NCBI GenBank assembly: GCA_016184455.1
Contig: JACPCS010000103.1
Location: 28,321 to 92,320, forward strand
DNA: 64,000 bases
Reading direction: 5' to 3'
From: Acidobacteriota bacterium
GTDB lineage: Bacteria > Acidobacteriota > Vicinamibacteria > Vicinamibacterales > UBA2999
Every line of letters begins with the position of its first letter. Within the stretch, counting starts at the first letter, position 1. Below the pieces are notes generated by a model that saw only the letters and a list, made by a program, of their open reading frames with translations, did no database searches and was not told the DNA's origin. Position numbers and translations under genes: made by a program. Shown here in pieces: positions 48,555 through 57,431 of this stretch.

Positions 48555-50022
48555 CGATGATCTCCGTGGCGCGGCGGAGGAGCCCATCGACGCTGGCCGG
48601 GATGCCGAGGCCGAGCACGACCATGATCGCCGCGAGCAGCAGCATGCCGACGAGCGGGGACCAGCTCTCGGGCTCCCGGCTCGCAGCCGCGGTCGGTTGG
48701 CCGAATGCCATCCCGCCCGCGTGATGCAGGAGGCCGGCGAAGATCACCACGATCATGGCCAGAAAGATCGCGATCGCCACCGAGTGCCCGAGACCAATCC
48801 CGGCGCGCAGTACCATCAGCTCGCTGATGAAGATCGAGAACGGCGGTACCCCCGCCAGCGAGAGCGCGCCGAGCACGAGCAGGGTCCCGCCGATCGGCGC
48901 CACGCGCAGCACCCCCCGAATGACGCGCATGTCACGCGAGCCATAGCGCGCGATCGCCTTGCCTGCGGCGAAGAAGGCGAGCGCCTTCGTGACGCCGTGA
49001 TTCACGACGTGCAGCAACGCGCCGTAGGTGCCGATCGGTCCGCCGAAGCCGAGGCCAAGCGCCACGATGCCGACGTGCTCGACGCTGTGGTAGCCGAGGA
49101 GTCGCTTGACGTCGTGCTGCGCCAGAATGAACGGTGTCGCGACGACGACCGAGATCAAGCCGAAGACGAGCAGCACGTACGTCGGAAAGGCCGCGCCGCA
49201 CGCGGCCGCCGCGATCGTCTGAAAACGGATGATGCCGAGCAGGGCGCACTTGATGAGGACGCCCGAGAGCAGCGCCGATACCGGCGTGGGCGCCTGGCTG
49301 TGCGCATCGGGCAGCCAGAGATGCATCGGCGCGAGGCCGGCCTTCGTCCCGTAGCCGATCATCACGAAGATGAAGCCGATGCGGACGATGCCGGGATCGA
49401 GCGTGGATGCCACCGGCATCATCGCCGACCAGCTCAAGGTGCCGGCGCTGCCCTGCACGCCCGTCGCGGCGGCGGCCGCATAGATCAGCACCGTGCCGAA
49501 GAGGCCGAACGAAATGCCGATCGTCGTCACGATGATGTATTTCCACGCGGCTTCGAGACCGTGATGATGGCCGTGATAGCCGATCAACACGGCGGAGGTA
49601 ATCGTCGTGCCTTCCATCGCGATCCAGAGCACGCCCAGATTGTCGGCGAGGATCGTCACGACCATGGTGGCGACGAACAGGTGCACGAGCGCGAAGTACG
49701 AGCGCAGGTACTTGGCCTGCATGTTGCCGACGGCCACCGCCTGCGTGAGCCACCCCACCGTATAGATAGCCACCGCGAACGTGAGAATGACGAGGAGGAC
49801 GAGAAAGACGAGCCCGAGATCGTCCACCCGCAGGACGCCGAGCGCATGCGGCCCGCTGGCCGCCACCTCGCGGGCCAGGATCAGCGTGAGCGCAAGCAGG
49901 AGTGCCGAGCTGCCGACGTCGAGTGCCGAGAGGATCCGGCGATCGCGCGTGGTGAGCATGGCGAACGCCGTAACGGTGGGGACGAGCGGCAGCACCCAGA
50001 GCAGCGTCTCTCCCACCGTCAT
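48547..50022 (-). CDS. hyfF: Hydrogenase-4 membrane subunit HyfF-like (NuoN/Mrp antiporter family)
   Basis: 491 residues, about 14 membrane helices. Core antiporter motifs GLFGTVLIYAA, GYGTKAGLAPMHLWLPDAHS (Lys on the broken helix), HDVKRLLGYHSVEHVGIVAL and NHGVTKALAFFAAG. Proton-translocating module of the complex. Starts ATGA-overlapped with the hyfE stop and ends overlapping the large-subunit start. Confidence 0.9.
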   Translation of the reverse strand: MTVGETLLWVLPLVPTVTAFAMLTTRDRRILSALDVGSSALLLALTLILAREVAASGPHALGVLRVDDLGLVFLVLLVILTFAVAIYTVGWLTQAVAVGNMQAKYLRSYFALVHLFVATMVVTILADNLGVLWIAMEGTTITSAVLIGYHGHHHGLEAAWKYIIVTTIGISFGLFGTVLIYAAAAATGVQGSAGTLSWSAMMPVASTLDPGIVRIGFIFVMIGYGTKAGLAPMHLWLPDAHSQAPTPVSALLSGVLIKCALLGIIRFQTIAAAACGAAFPTYVLLVFGLISVVVATPFILAQHDVKRLLGYHSVEHVGIVALGLGFGGPIGTYGALLHVVNHGVTKALAFFAAGKAIARYGSRDMRVIRGVLRVAPIGGTLLVLGALSLAGVPPFSIFISELMVLRAGIGLGHSVAIAIFLAMIVVIFAGLLHHAGGMAFGQPTAAASREPESWSPLVGMLLLAAIMVVLGLGIPASVDGLLRRATEIIVD

Positions 50023-50675
50023 CCTCTCAGTCGATCGAGATCGGCGATGTCGGCGTCGACCGTCGAGCGCACGCGGAGCACCATGATCGTCATCACCAGG
50101 GCGGCGAGGATGACGTCGAGAATCACGCCGATCTCGATGATGAGCGGCATTCCCTGCGACACGGCCATCGCGGTGAAGAAGATCCCGTTCTCCGACGCGA
50201 AGAGGCCGACCATCTGCGTGAGAGCCGTCTTACGCGTCGCCATCACCAGCACGCCGGTCAGCGTCAGGGCGATGCCCACCGGAAGTGCATTGCCGGTGAT
50301 CGCCTGGCGCACCGGGCCGAGCGACGCACTCACCTGGAACGACACCACGACGATGAGCACCGACAGCGCGAGCGTACCGGCAATGGGGATCACCGGCTCG
50401 ATCTCGCGCCGCACGTTCATGCGCTGCACGACCCAGTGCAGCACCCACGGCAGCAGCGTGGCCTTGACGACGAGCGTGATGGCCGCGATCACCCAGAGGT
50501 CCACGTTGCCGGTGGCGGCCGCGAGGACGCCGCCGGCGATGGCAATGAGCAGGGATTGCGCGGCGACGGCGTAGATGGCGCGGTAGATCTGGCCCGCCGC
50601 GACGATGAGAATCATCGTGAACAGCAGCAGCGCGCCGAGATCGTCGATGATCGACTGAACGGTGTCGGCGCTCAC
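50019..50675 (-). CDS. hyfE: Hydrogenase-4 subunit HyfE-like
   Basis: 218 residues from GTG 50675, which overlaps the hyfC stop (GTGA). Six or more membrane helices; VVKATLLPWVLHWVV and MVGLFASENGIFFTAMAV resemble HyfE, with a NuoK-like C-terminal part (LIIEIGVILDVILAALVM, including the conserved Glu). The long frame upstream of 50675 is antisense to nothing real and is excluded. Confidence 0.85.
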   Translation of the reverse strand: MSADTVQSIIDDLGALLLFTMILIVAAGQIYRAIYAVAAQSLLIAIAGGVLAAATGNVDLWVIAAITLVVKATLLPWVLHWVVQRMNVRREIEPVIPIAGTLALSVLIVVVSFQVSASLGPVRQAITGNALPVGIALTLTGVLVMATRKTALTQMVGLFASENGIFFTAMAVSQGMPLIIEIGVILDVILAALVMTIMVLRVRSTVDADIADLDRLRG

Positions 50676-51613
50676 AGGATCCTCAGCGCGAGCGCCACGA
50701 GCGCGCACACAAAGCCGATGCCGAGGTACTGCGGCACCCGAAAGAGCCGGAGCTTGGCGTACGACGATTCCACCAAGGCGAGAAAGATCGCCAGCACCAG
50801 GATCTTGGCCGCCGACGTCCCGACGCCGAGGAGCAGGCTCGCTGCGCCCGTCCCGGCCGGTCCCGCCGGGAAGAAGAGCGCGGACACGAGGGCGAGGGTC
50901 ACCATCTGCCGCGTGTGCGACGCGAGCAGCATGCAGCCGAGTCCGGGCCCGGAGTGCTCGAGCAGCATCCCTTCGTGCAGCATCGTCAATTCGAGGTGCG
51001 TGTCCGGATTGTCCACGGGAATGCGACCGGTCTCGGCGGGAAGCAGCATGAGCATGGCGGCGAAGCCGAGGAAGTCGGCCGCGCGCCATGCGAGCAACCA
51101 CTCCGTGCCGCGGTGCGCCGCCAGCGCGCCGAGCTCCGTTGTCCCGGCGGCAACGGCGGTCGAGAACACGACCATCATCAATACGGGTTCGACGAGCGGC
51201 GCGATCGTCATCTCGCGCGAGGCGCCCATGCCGCCGAACGCGCCGCCCGCGTCGAGCGCGCCGATCGCGGTCAGGAAGCGCGCCAACGCGAGGAGCCCGA
51301 GCAGCAGGATCGCGTCTCCCAGAGGAAGAGCCGGTGGTCCGACGCGGATGACCGGAACGAGCGCGCCCGCCGTCACCGTGGCGGCGAGGACGAGCACCGG
51401 AATGGAGCGGAAGAAGCCCGAGGCCGTGTCCGCCTGCACGCTGTCTTTGCGGAACAGCTTGGCGAGGTCGCGGTATGGCTGAAGGAGGTCCGCTCCCGTT
51501 CGGCACTGCAGCCGTGCCTTGATCTTCTGGATCGTGCCGGTCACGAGCGGCCCCGCCAACAGGAGGAGCGCCATCTCGAGGCAGACCAGGCCGAACGATC
51601 GGTCGCCGATCAT
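50672..51613 (-). CDS. hyfC: Hydrogenase-4 membrane subunit HyfC-like (NuoH family)
   Basis: 313 residues, eight membrane helices. TGTIQKIKARLQCRTGADLL followed by QPYRDLAKLFRKDSVQ is the NuoH-like signature that contacts the hydrophilic arm; LTMLHEGMLLEHSGPGL contains the conserved Glu-rich loop. Links the [NiFe] module to the antiporter subunits. Overlaps both neighbours by 4 bp. Confidence 0.9.
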   Translation of the reverse strand: MIGDRSFGLVCLEMALLLLAGPLVTGTIQKIKARLQCRTGADLLQPYRDLAKLFRKDSVQADTASGFFRSIPVLVLAATVTAGALVPVIRVGPPALPLGDAILLLGLLALARFLTAIGALDAGGAFGGMGASREMTIAPLVEPVLMMVVFSTAVAAGTTELGALAAHRGTEWLLAWRAADFLGFAAMLMLLPAETGRIPVDNPDTHLELTMLHEGMLLEHSGPGLGCMLLASHTRQMVTLALVSALFFPAGPAGTGAASLLLGVGTSAAKILVLAIFLALVESSYAKLRLFRVPQYLGIGFVCALVALALRIL

Positions 51614-53697
51614 CGGTAGATCACCCCGACCAACAACAGCGCCACGACGAGCGCGCCGAGCACGAACCCGATGTAGCCGTAGATGCTGCCGGTGCTGCGG
51701 GCCCGAATCGTCTGGGAGAGGATCGAAATGTCGCGCGCCGCGCGGCGATAGATATGTGTCTCGGCGAGATCGACGATCTCTCCGGCATAGTGAATGCGTC
51801 GGACGATGTACGGGCTCTCGCTCGTCTCATGCGTCACGTCGCGACGCGGATGGTAGAGCGCGGCGAAGACGAGACGGAGCGGCTTGGCAAACGCCGTCGC
51901 CGTGTAATCGAAGCGCGCGCTGGGGCTCATGCCGCACGTCCACGTGGGCGCGGTCCGGCGTGAGCCACGGCGCCATCCGCGCCGCAGCACCCACGCGATC
52001 GCGGTGAGCGCCACCAGGAGCGCAGCGATCATCGTCATCGACATCGCCGTGCCGCCGATGCCGGACGGCGTGAGCGCCACCGAGAGCACGAGCGGTCCTC
52101 GCGCAGCCACGACGGCGCTCGAGCCGGCGCCGCCCAGTAACGCGGAGGTCGGCGCGTCGAGCAGGCGCATCGCATACCCCGGCGCCACGCCCAGCGCCAC
52201 GCACAGCGCCGCGAGCCACGCCATGGCGGCGATCATCGACGGCGGTGCCTCGGTTGCGTGCTCGGCATGCGGCGTTCGCGGCCGGCCAAGAAACGTGACG
52301 CCGAACGCCTTGGCAAAGCACGCAGCGGCGAGCCCTCCCGTGAGCGCCAGCATCGCCGCGGCGAACACGATGATCAGGCCCCCCGGGCCCTGAACGCGCG
52401 TCGCGCCGCCGAGAAGCGCCTGGAAGGTCAGCCACTCGCTGACGAACCCGTTGAGTGGCGGAAGCGCCGAGATCGCAACCGCGCCGAGCAGAAACAGGGC
52501 CGCCGTCGACGGCATGCGGCGGGCGAGCCCGCCGAGCTCCTCCATGTTGCGCACGTGCGTGCGACAGAGCACGCTGCCGGCGCCGAGAAAGAGGAGGCCC
52601 TTGAATGCCGCGTGATTCGCCGTGTGCAGGAGTGCGGCGGTGAGCGCGACGGTCGCGAGGGCGCTGCTCGTGGCCTCCTGACGCCACAGAATCATCGCCA
52701 GTCCGGCGCCGATGAGGATGATGCCGATGTTCTCGACACTGTGGAACGCCAGAAGACGCTTCAGATCGTGCTGCTGCAAGGCGTAGAGCACGCCGAGCAC
52801 GGCCGACGTCGTTCCCACGAAAAGCACCGTCCAGCCCCAGGAGGACGGCAGGGGCCCGGCGCCCGGCGCGAGGAGGTCGAAGGCGAAGCGCAGGATTCCG
52901 TAGATCGCGACTTTGAGCATCACGCCCGACATGAGCGCCGAGATATGGCTGGGCGCCGCCGGGTGTGCGCGCGGAAGCCAGACGTGGAGTGGAATCACGC
53001 CCGCTTTGGTGGCAAAGCCCCCGAACGCGAGAAAGAACACCATCGTCCGTGTCGGGGGATCGAGGCCGCTCGCGGTGGCACGGAGCGCGCCGAAGTCGAA
53101 CGCGCCGGCGCGCTCGGTGAGCCCAAGGAAGGCGACGAGAAGCAGCGCCGTCCCGCCGTGGGCCATCACCATGTAGAGGAGTCCCGCCCGCGCGTTCTCG
53201 CCGTCACGGTCATCCGAGACGACCAGGACGTAGCTTGCGAGCGTCATCCCTTCCCAGCAGAGGAGAAAGGTCAGCGCATCGCCCGCGCAGCACACAAACG
53301 CCATGCAGCCGAGGAACAGGTTCAGGGCGAAGCCTTGCGCCGCTTGCCGCGCCGGTCGGGCCTCTGGCGAAAGTGCGCGAAGATACGCGGGACCATAGAC
53401 GGCTGCCGCGATCGCCACGAGCGAGATCACGAGCAGGAAGTAGGCGGAGAGCCCGTCGATCGAGAGCGAGAGTCGAGCGAACGGGAACAGAACCGGGATG
53501 GGCTGAATGATGGTGCGACCCGGTTCGCCGAGAAGAACGCCGAGTGAAAGGCCAAGGCCGACCAGCGCACCCGCACATGCGGCCACATGGCCGACGCCCA
53601 CGGCGAGTCGTCCCGACCCTCGCGCGAGCAGCAAGGACGAAAGCGCTCCTCCCCCATAGCACGCCGCCATGAGACCCGGGCCGGCCTGGACGTCCAC
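51610..53697 (-). CDS. hyfB: Hydrogenase-4 membrane subunit HyfB-like (NuoL/antiporter family)
   Basis: 695 residues, about 16 membrane helices. Antiporter motifs LLCWEGMTLASYVLVV, FGGFATKAGVIPLHVWLPRA, HDLKRLLAFHSVENIGII and NHAAFKGLLFLGAGSVL. First gene of the six-gene operon hyfB-C-E-F-G-I, all overlapping or within 1 bp. GTG 53697 has a weak GGAT before it; ATG 53670 is possible. The complex would couple electron transfer from a reduced ferredoxin-like donor to proton pumping. Confidence 0.9.
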   Translation of the reverse strand: MDVQAGPGLMAACYGGGALSSLLLARGSGRLAVGVGHVAACAGALVGLGLSLGVLLGEPGRTIIQPIPVLFPFARLSLSIDGLSAYFLLVISLVAIAAAVYGPAYLRALSPEARPARQAAQGFALNLFLGCMAFVCCAGDALTFLLCWEGMTLASYVLVVSDDRDGENARAGLLYMVMAHGGTALLLVAFLGLTERAGAFDFGALRATASGLDPPTRTMVFFLAFGGFATKAGVIPLHVWLPRAHPAAPSHISALMSGVMLKVAIYGILRFAFDLLAPGAGPLPSSWGWTVLFVGTTSAVLGVLYALQQHDLKRLLAFHSVENIGIILIGAGLAMILWRQEATSSALATVALTAALLHTANHAAFKGLLFLGAGSVLCRTHVRNMEELGGLARRMPSTAALFLLGAVAISALPPLNGFVSEWLTFQALLGGATRVQGPGGLIIVFAAAMLALTGGLAAACFAKAFGVTFLGRPRTPHAEHATEAPPSMIAAMAWLAALCVALGVAPGYAMRLLDAPTSALLGGAGSSAVVAARGPLVLSVALTPSGIGGTAMSMTMIAALLVALTAIAWVLRRGWRRGSRRTAPTWTCGMSPSARFDYTATAFAKPLRLVFAALYHPRRDVTHETSESPYIVRRIHYAGEIVDLAETHIYRRAARDISILSQTIRARSTGSIYGYIGFVLGALVVALLLVGVIYR

Positions 53698-53866
53698 GTC
53701 GCGCGCCCATCCTACACCCGGCGGCTCAAACGGGCGCGGTTCAACATCCAGTTTGGGATCTCACGGGGCGCGGCTGTCTGTCCTTGACAGCGTTACGTCG
53801 GAAGGCTGGTGAGCTGCGCAGGAATCGCCCACGTCTCGCTGCGATAGACGCGCGTAGCGCGAGTGC

Positions 53867-53872
53867 TACAAT
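53867..53872 (+). promoter_or_regulatory. Candidate -10 box of the vapBC relic
   Basis: TACAAT ending 6 nt before the antitoxin ATG (53879), again implying a leaderless transcript. A clear -35 box is not seen. Confidence 0.35.
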
Positions 53873-53878
53873 CGCCTC

Positions 53879-54333
53879 ATGAGTCGCCGCGTCACCCAGC
53901 GCGAGCTCCGCAACGACAGCGGACGCATCATGCGCGCGCTCGACAGGGGAAAGACGTTCATCGTCACGCGCAACGGTGTGCCCGTCGGCGAACTGATTCC
54001 CCTGCGGCAGCGAACCTTCGTTCCGTCGGACACCGTACTCGCCGCATTCGCCGGTGCGCGACGAACGACACCGCTGAGCGCGCCCGCCGTCAGGAACGCG
54101 TGCAGCGGGCAGAAGCCACGTTCGACCCGCTGCCGATCGATTCGACGGTGGCCCGGGCATATGGTCGCATCTATGCTGCGGTGACGGCGGGGCGTAAAGG
54201 CCCACCCCACGGACGACGTGCGATGGATCTGCTGATTGCCGCCACGGCGTTGGCCGCGGGGCTGCCGCTGTATACGCGCAATCCCGACGACTTCGAGGGG
54301 CTGTCGGACGTGCTCGACATCGTGACGGTGTGA
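53879..54333 (+). pseudogene. VapBC pair fused and truncated by deletion
   Basis: The first about 60 codons are a Phd/VapB-type antitoxin (VTQRELRNDSGRIMRALDRG; TRNGVPVGELIPL; DTVLAAFAGA). In another frame the C-terminal two thirds of a PIN toxin follow: PLPIDSTVARAYGRIYAAV, MDLLIAATALAAGLPLYTRN, PDDFEGLSDVLDIV, stop at 54331-54333. The toxin start and first catalytic Asp are missing. Upstream neighbour of tRNA-Lys, so the damage may relate to integration events there. Confidence 0.75.
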
Positions 54334-54356
54334 TCCCGTACAATGAGAACTTTCGT

Positions 54357-54432
54357 GGGGCGGTAGCTCAACTGGCAGAGCAGCAGACTCTTAATCTGCG
54401 GGTTGGGGGTTCGATTCCCCCCCGCCTCACCA
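54357..54432 (+). tRNA. tRNA-Lys (CTT)
   Basis: 76-nt cloverleaf: acceptor GGGGCGG/CCGCCTC (one G-U), anticodon stem GCAGA/TCTGC around loop CTCTTAA (anticodon CTT), T-arm GGGGG/CCCCC with loop TTCGATT, discriminator A, encoded CCA. TACAAT at 54339-54344 is a probable -10 box. Its 3' part is the attachment site of the following element. Confidence 0.97.
54388..54432 (+). other. attL of the tRNA-Lys element
   Basis: From the anticodon loop to CCA of tRNA-Lys; 45 of 45 bases identical to 62027-62071. The flanking bases differ on both sides. Confidence 0.92.
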
Positions 54433-54489
54433 CACATTTCGAATGATTCAGCCGTTCTTCGCTTGATCTTCACGCCCGTTCCCACCGGT

Positions 54490-54511
54490 TGACACACTAA
54501 CTGACACACTA
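54490..54511 (+). repeat. Paired TGACACACTA repeat, candidate arm site (left)
   Basis: TGACACACTA at 54490-54499 and 54502-54511, 12 bp period, 57 bp inside attL. The same pair occurs near the right end at 61901-61922 (21 of 22 identical, same orientation). Confidence 0.55.
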
Positions 54512-54630
54512 CGGAGTCCGGAAGGGCGCGAAACGCCGTCGGACGTGACCTGTGGTACGATGATGTTGGCGTTTGGACTGGGGATTCCCGGTCGGCAACT
54601 GGCCCTGGATTGTCCGGGGCCTTTTGCTTT

Positions 54631-55341
54631 CTAGGGGAAGATCTTCAGGGCGCGACAGAACTTTCGGCGCACGATCTCGTACGCTGGATTCGGCTTTGCT
54701 TTGTCGAGCGCATATCGGGCGATCGGGTACGCCGCGAGATCGGCCATCTGAGTCCCAACGATATTCATGCTCTTCGGCAAGAAACGCAGCGTCCATCCAA
54801 TGCGCCTGAACCGCTCTCCGTCCACATATTCCGAGCCTCTGGTGACTATTCGCTGAAACGCGCTGTGCAGCTCCCGATCCTCTTTCTGTCCCCGTTTCTC
54901 GGCGATTACCATGACGTCTGCCTGCCGAGCATCCTCGATTACTGACAGTAGCCGCTCCATCGCGAAGAGCAGCGCCAAATCGTAGGGGTCCGCCGGGTAC
55001 CGGTAGCGCGAGACGTGCAGGTCCTTGCGAATAGCAACTGAAATCAGTTTGTAGTCGCACCCCGACATCAGGCCGTTTAGATCCTCGTAGAACTCTAAGC
55101 GCCTCCCCGGTGTCGTGAGAAACCCGAAATCACCTTGCGCTTTCCGAATGTCGCGAGAATGAAGGATCACACCTTCATGCCCGAACCACTTGAATTTCAA
55201 GGCGTTCACGCGCGGGACAATCTCGCCTACATAGCGGTCACTGTCGCAGATCAACAGCGCAATCGCGAACACCGGGAAATCCTTGTCCGACGCGTCTAAC
55301 GTCGGATTGCCAACTTCATCGAAGTACACAACAAGGGACAT
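54631..55341 (-). CDS. DUF3800 family protein
   Basis: 236 residues from ATG 55341. YFDEVGNPTLDASD is the DUF3800 opening motif (usually with a Ser where Val stands), followed by FAIALLICDSD, FKWFGHEGVILHSRDIRKAQ, VMVIAEKRG and, near the end, MNIVGTQMADLAAYPIARY. The conserved acidic residues recall an RNase H-like fold, and the family is common on mobile elements and near defence genes, but no activity is established to my knowledge. Overlaps the integrase stop by one base; last gene of the minus-strand operon, facing the tRNA. Confidence 0.82.
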   Translation of the reverse strand: MSLVVYFDEVGNPTLDASDKDFPVFAIALLICDSDRYVGEIVPRVNALKFKWFGHEGVILHSRDIRKAQGDFGFLTTPGRRLEFYEDLNGLMSGCDYKLISVAIRKDLHVSRYRYPADPYDLALLFAMERLLSVIEDARQADVMVIAEKRGQKEDRELHSAFQRIVTRGSEYVDGERFRRIGWTLRFLPKSMNIVGTQMADLAAYPIARYALDKAKPNPAYEIVRRKFCRALKIFP

Positions 55342-56642
55342 CAAGCCCCGCCCAGGATCGCGTCCATTCTCGCTGCGGCATCTTGCTGTAGCGCCGGCAA
55401 CACGTGGCTGTAGGTGTTCAACGTCAGCGAAACCTGGCTGTGGCCGAGCGTCTCCATGACGACGCGCGGGTTGACGCCCTGGGCCAGCATGAGCGTCGCG
55501 CACGAGTGACGCAGATCGTGTAAACGGATGTTCGGCAGTTCAGCCGAGACGAGTAACGCCTTGAACGCGCGCGTCACGTTCCGCGGATCGAGCGGCGTCC
55601 CGATGCCAGACGCAAAGAGGAACCCCTGATCCTGCCAGCGACCGCCAGCCGCGAGGCGGCCTTCGAGCTGGCGGACACGATGCGCTCGCAAGGCGGTGAC
55701 TGCCACAGCCGGGAGCGCGATTGTGCGCCGGCTGCGAGCCGACTTCGGCTCCGTCACCTGGACCGTCGTCTTCAACGGTTCGAGCGCGGCGCGGACGCGC
55801 TGAAGCTCCTGGGTGAGCCGGGCGCGTGTCTCTGCCGTCTCGGGCGAGTCTGACAGCTCGTCGAGCTGGCGCAGAGCCGCACGGAGGCGTTTCCACTCGG
55901 CGAGCAACGGCCGCCGGGCCGTCACGTCACCACCACTCCGTTGGACCGCACGATGCACCTGGAGCGTCCCGGCCTCGAGATCCACGTCCGTCCACTGGAG
56001 GCCGAGGGCTTCGCCAAGCCGCAGGCCGCATCCGAGCGCCACCACGAAGAACGCTTCCAGCGGATGGCCCTTGCCAGCCGCAAGCAACGCCCTGGCTTCG
56101 TCCGGCGTGAGCGGCCGAATCTCGCGACGGGTGACCCGTGGCGCATCGATCAGCGTCGCCGGGTTCACCGAAATCAGCCGCCAGCGAATCGCGGTGTTCA
56201 GCGCGTTGCGGAGGACGACGCGGGCGTACCGCTGGCGGCCAACGGACACGGCGAGCGCCGCGAGCGCCCCAAGCCAAGCCTGTAGATGCTGCGGCGTGAG
56301 CTTCGAGAGCCGGACGCGGCCGAGGTGTGGGCTGATGTGATGTGCGATCGCGGCCTCGTGGGTGACGTACGTCCGCGAACGGACGCGAGTCCGCACGACG
56401 TCCTGCAGCCATCGCGTCAGGAACTCCCCTACCGTCTGCCGCTCGTTTGCGACGAGTGTGCCCTGCTCGGCGGCTTTCAGCGCGTCGCGGAGCGCATCGG
56501 CAACCTCCCGGCGCGTGCGGCCATAAATGGCCTTACCGCGGCGCCGGCCGCCGTGCCAACCGAGATCCACGCGGGCCATCCATCGCCCATCAGCCCGCTG
56601 CACGATGCTTCCCTCTCCCCTGCCACGTCTGCGTGTGCTCAT
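55341..56642 (-). CDS. int: Tyrosine integrase of the tRNA-Lys element
   Basis: 433 residues from ATG 56642. N-terminal AP2-like arm-binding domain (GEGSIVQRADGRWMARVDLG), SAM-like core-binding domain (QTVGEFLTRWLQDVVRTRVR), then the catalytic domain with all residues: Arg in GCGLRLGEALGLQW, Lys in EPKSARSRRTI, His-x-x-Arg in LHDLRHSCATL, His in ETLGHSQ and Tyr in NTYSHVLP. Unusual: about 55 extra helical, coiled-coil-like residues sit between VHRAVQRSGG and VTEPKSARS. Start overlaps the upstream zinc-finger gene stop. Integrates into the tRNA-Lys 3' end. Confidence 0.95.
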   Translation of the reverse strand: MSTRRRGRGEGSIVQRADGRWMARVDLGWHGGRRRGKAIYGRTRREVADALRDALKAAEQGTLVANERQTVGEFLTRWLQDVVRTRVRSRTYVTHEAAIAHHISPHLGRVRLSKLTPQHLQAWLGALAALAVSVGRQRYARVVLRNALNTAIRWRLISVNPATLIDAPRVTRREIRPLTPDEARALLAAGKGHPLEAFFVVALGCGLRLGEALGLQWTDVDLEAGTLQVHRAVQRSGGDVTARRPLLAEWKRLRAALRQLDELSDSPETAETRARLTQELQRVRAALEPLKTTVQVTEPKSARSRRTIALPAVAVTALRAHRVRQLEGRLAAGGRWQDQGFLFASGIGTPLDPRNVTRAFKALLVSAELPNIRLHDLRHSCATLMLAQGVNPRVVMETLGHSQVSLTLNTYSHVLPALQQDAAARMDAILGGA

Positions 56643-57304
56643 TTCGCCCTCCGCGGTTTGATCCTCACCTTGGCGTTTGCGCCAAGACGCTTCTGCGTTC
56701 TGCGCGCGTATTCGAGGTGATGGTCGCGGGCGCGGCGTCGCGCCTTGAAGGCGTCCCAATGCGCCCGACTCGCGCACGTGGACGAGCAGTACTTCTGCTT
56801 CCCGACTTTCAGAAAGATGGCGTGACAGCGTGGGCACTCGTAAAGACGATCCCAGAATGCCTGCACGGTATCCATCACTGCCGCGCGAAACAAATCCTCG
56901 AAGGTGCCACTTCGCCGCCCCTTCACAACTTGATTCCCCAGGCGGGCGATGCCGTACCCGATTCCCTGCTCAAGCGTGAACCATTGCCCCTCCCGCACGC
57001 GCTGGATGCCCGCACGGGCGTCGCGCTGGAATGCCTCCAGCGTCTCGGCAGGCGGCAGGTGCTCGTCGCCCCAAGATGTGTTCAGCACGATTTCGGGCCG
57101 GACAAACGCCCAGAGGTCGGCGCGCATTCCGAGCAGTTGGCCCGGCGTCAGCGTCGCAAGGTCAATCCGAAGAAAGTCAAAGAACCACCGGGCGTACGCA
57201 TCTGGCGACCACTTGGGGGGCAAGGTCTGACCCGGTACATAGCGGTCGACTTCGATGTCGTCAGATGACGCGGGCTGACTGGATGGTCTCTTTCGTTTCG
57301 GCAT
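56639..57304 (-). CDS. CGNR-like zinc-finger protein
   Basis: 221 residues. C-terminal treble-clef-like finger: YECPRCHAIFLKVGKQKYCS, then STCASRAHWDAFKARRRARD, resembling CGNR zinc fingers thought to bind DNA. The N-terminal 130 residues are helical with no known domain; middle WFTLEQGIGYGIARLGNQVV. First gene of the minus-strand int operon, overlapping int by 4 bp, and divergent from the excisionase, so it could be the element's regulator. Confidence 0.7.
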   Translation of the reverse strand: MPKRKRPSSQPASSDDIEVDRYVPGQTLPPKWSPDAYARWFFDFLRIDLATLTPGQLLGMRADLWAFVRPEIVLNTSWGDEHLPPAETLEAFQRDARAGIQRVREGQWFTLEQGIGYGIARLGNQVVKGRRSGTFEDLFRAAVMDTVQAFWDRLYECPRCHAIFLKVGKQKYCSSTCASRAHWDAFKARRRARDHHLEYARRTQKRLGANAKVRIKPRRAK

Positions 57305-57396
57305 CGTCTTGGGGCCCTTTCTCGCAATGGTTGCTGGGCGGTGAGCGGTAGCGAAATGGCGACCGTGATGATTGTATCACATCACAACGGTTTCTA

Positions 57397-57423
57397 TAGA
57401 CAAATCCATTTACACAGTAGACA
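57397..57423. promoter_or_regulatory. Divergent control region with TAGACA repeats 21 bp apart
   Basis: TAGACA at 57397-57402 and 57418-57423, two helical turns apart, directly before the excisionase ATG (57432), in the only AT-rich stretch of the element. Likely operator or promoter DNA for one or both divergent operons. Confidence 0.45.
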
Positions 57424-57431
57424 CTCATAGA

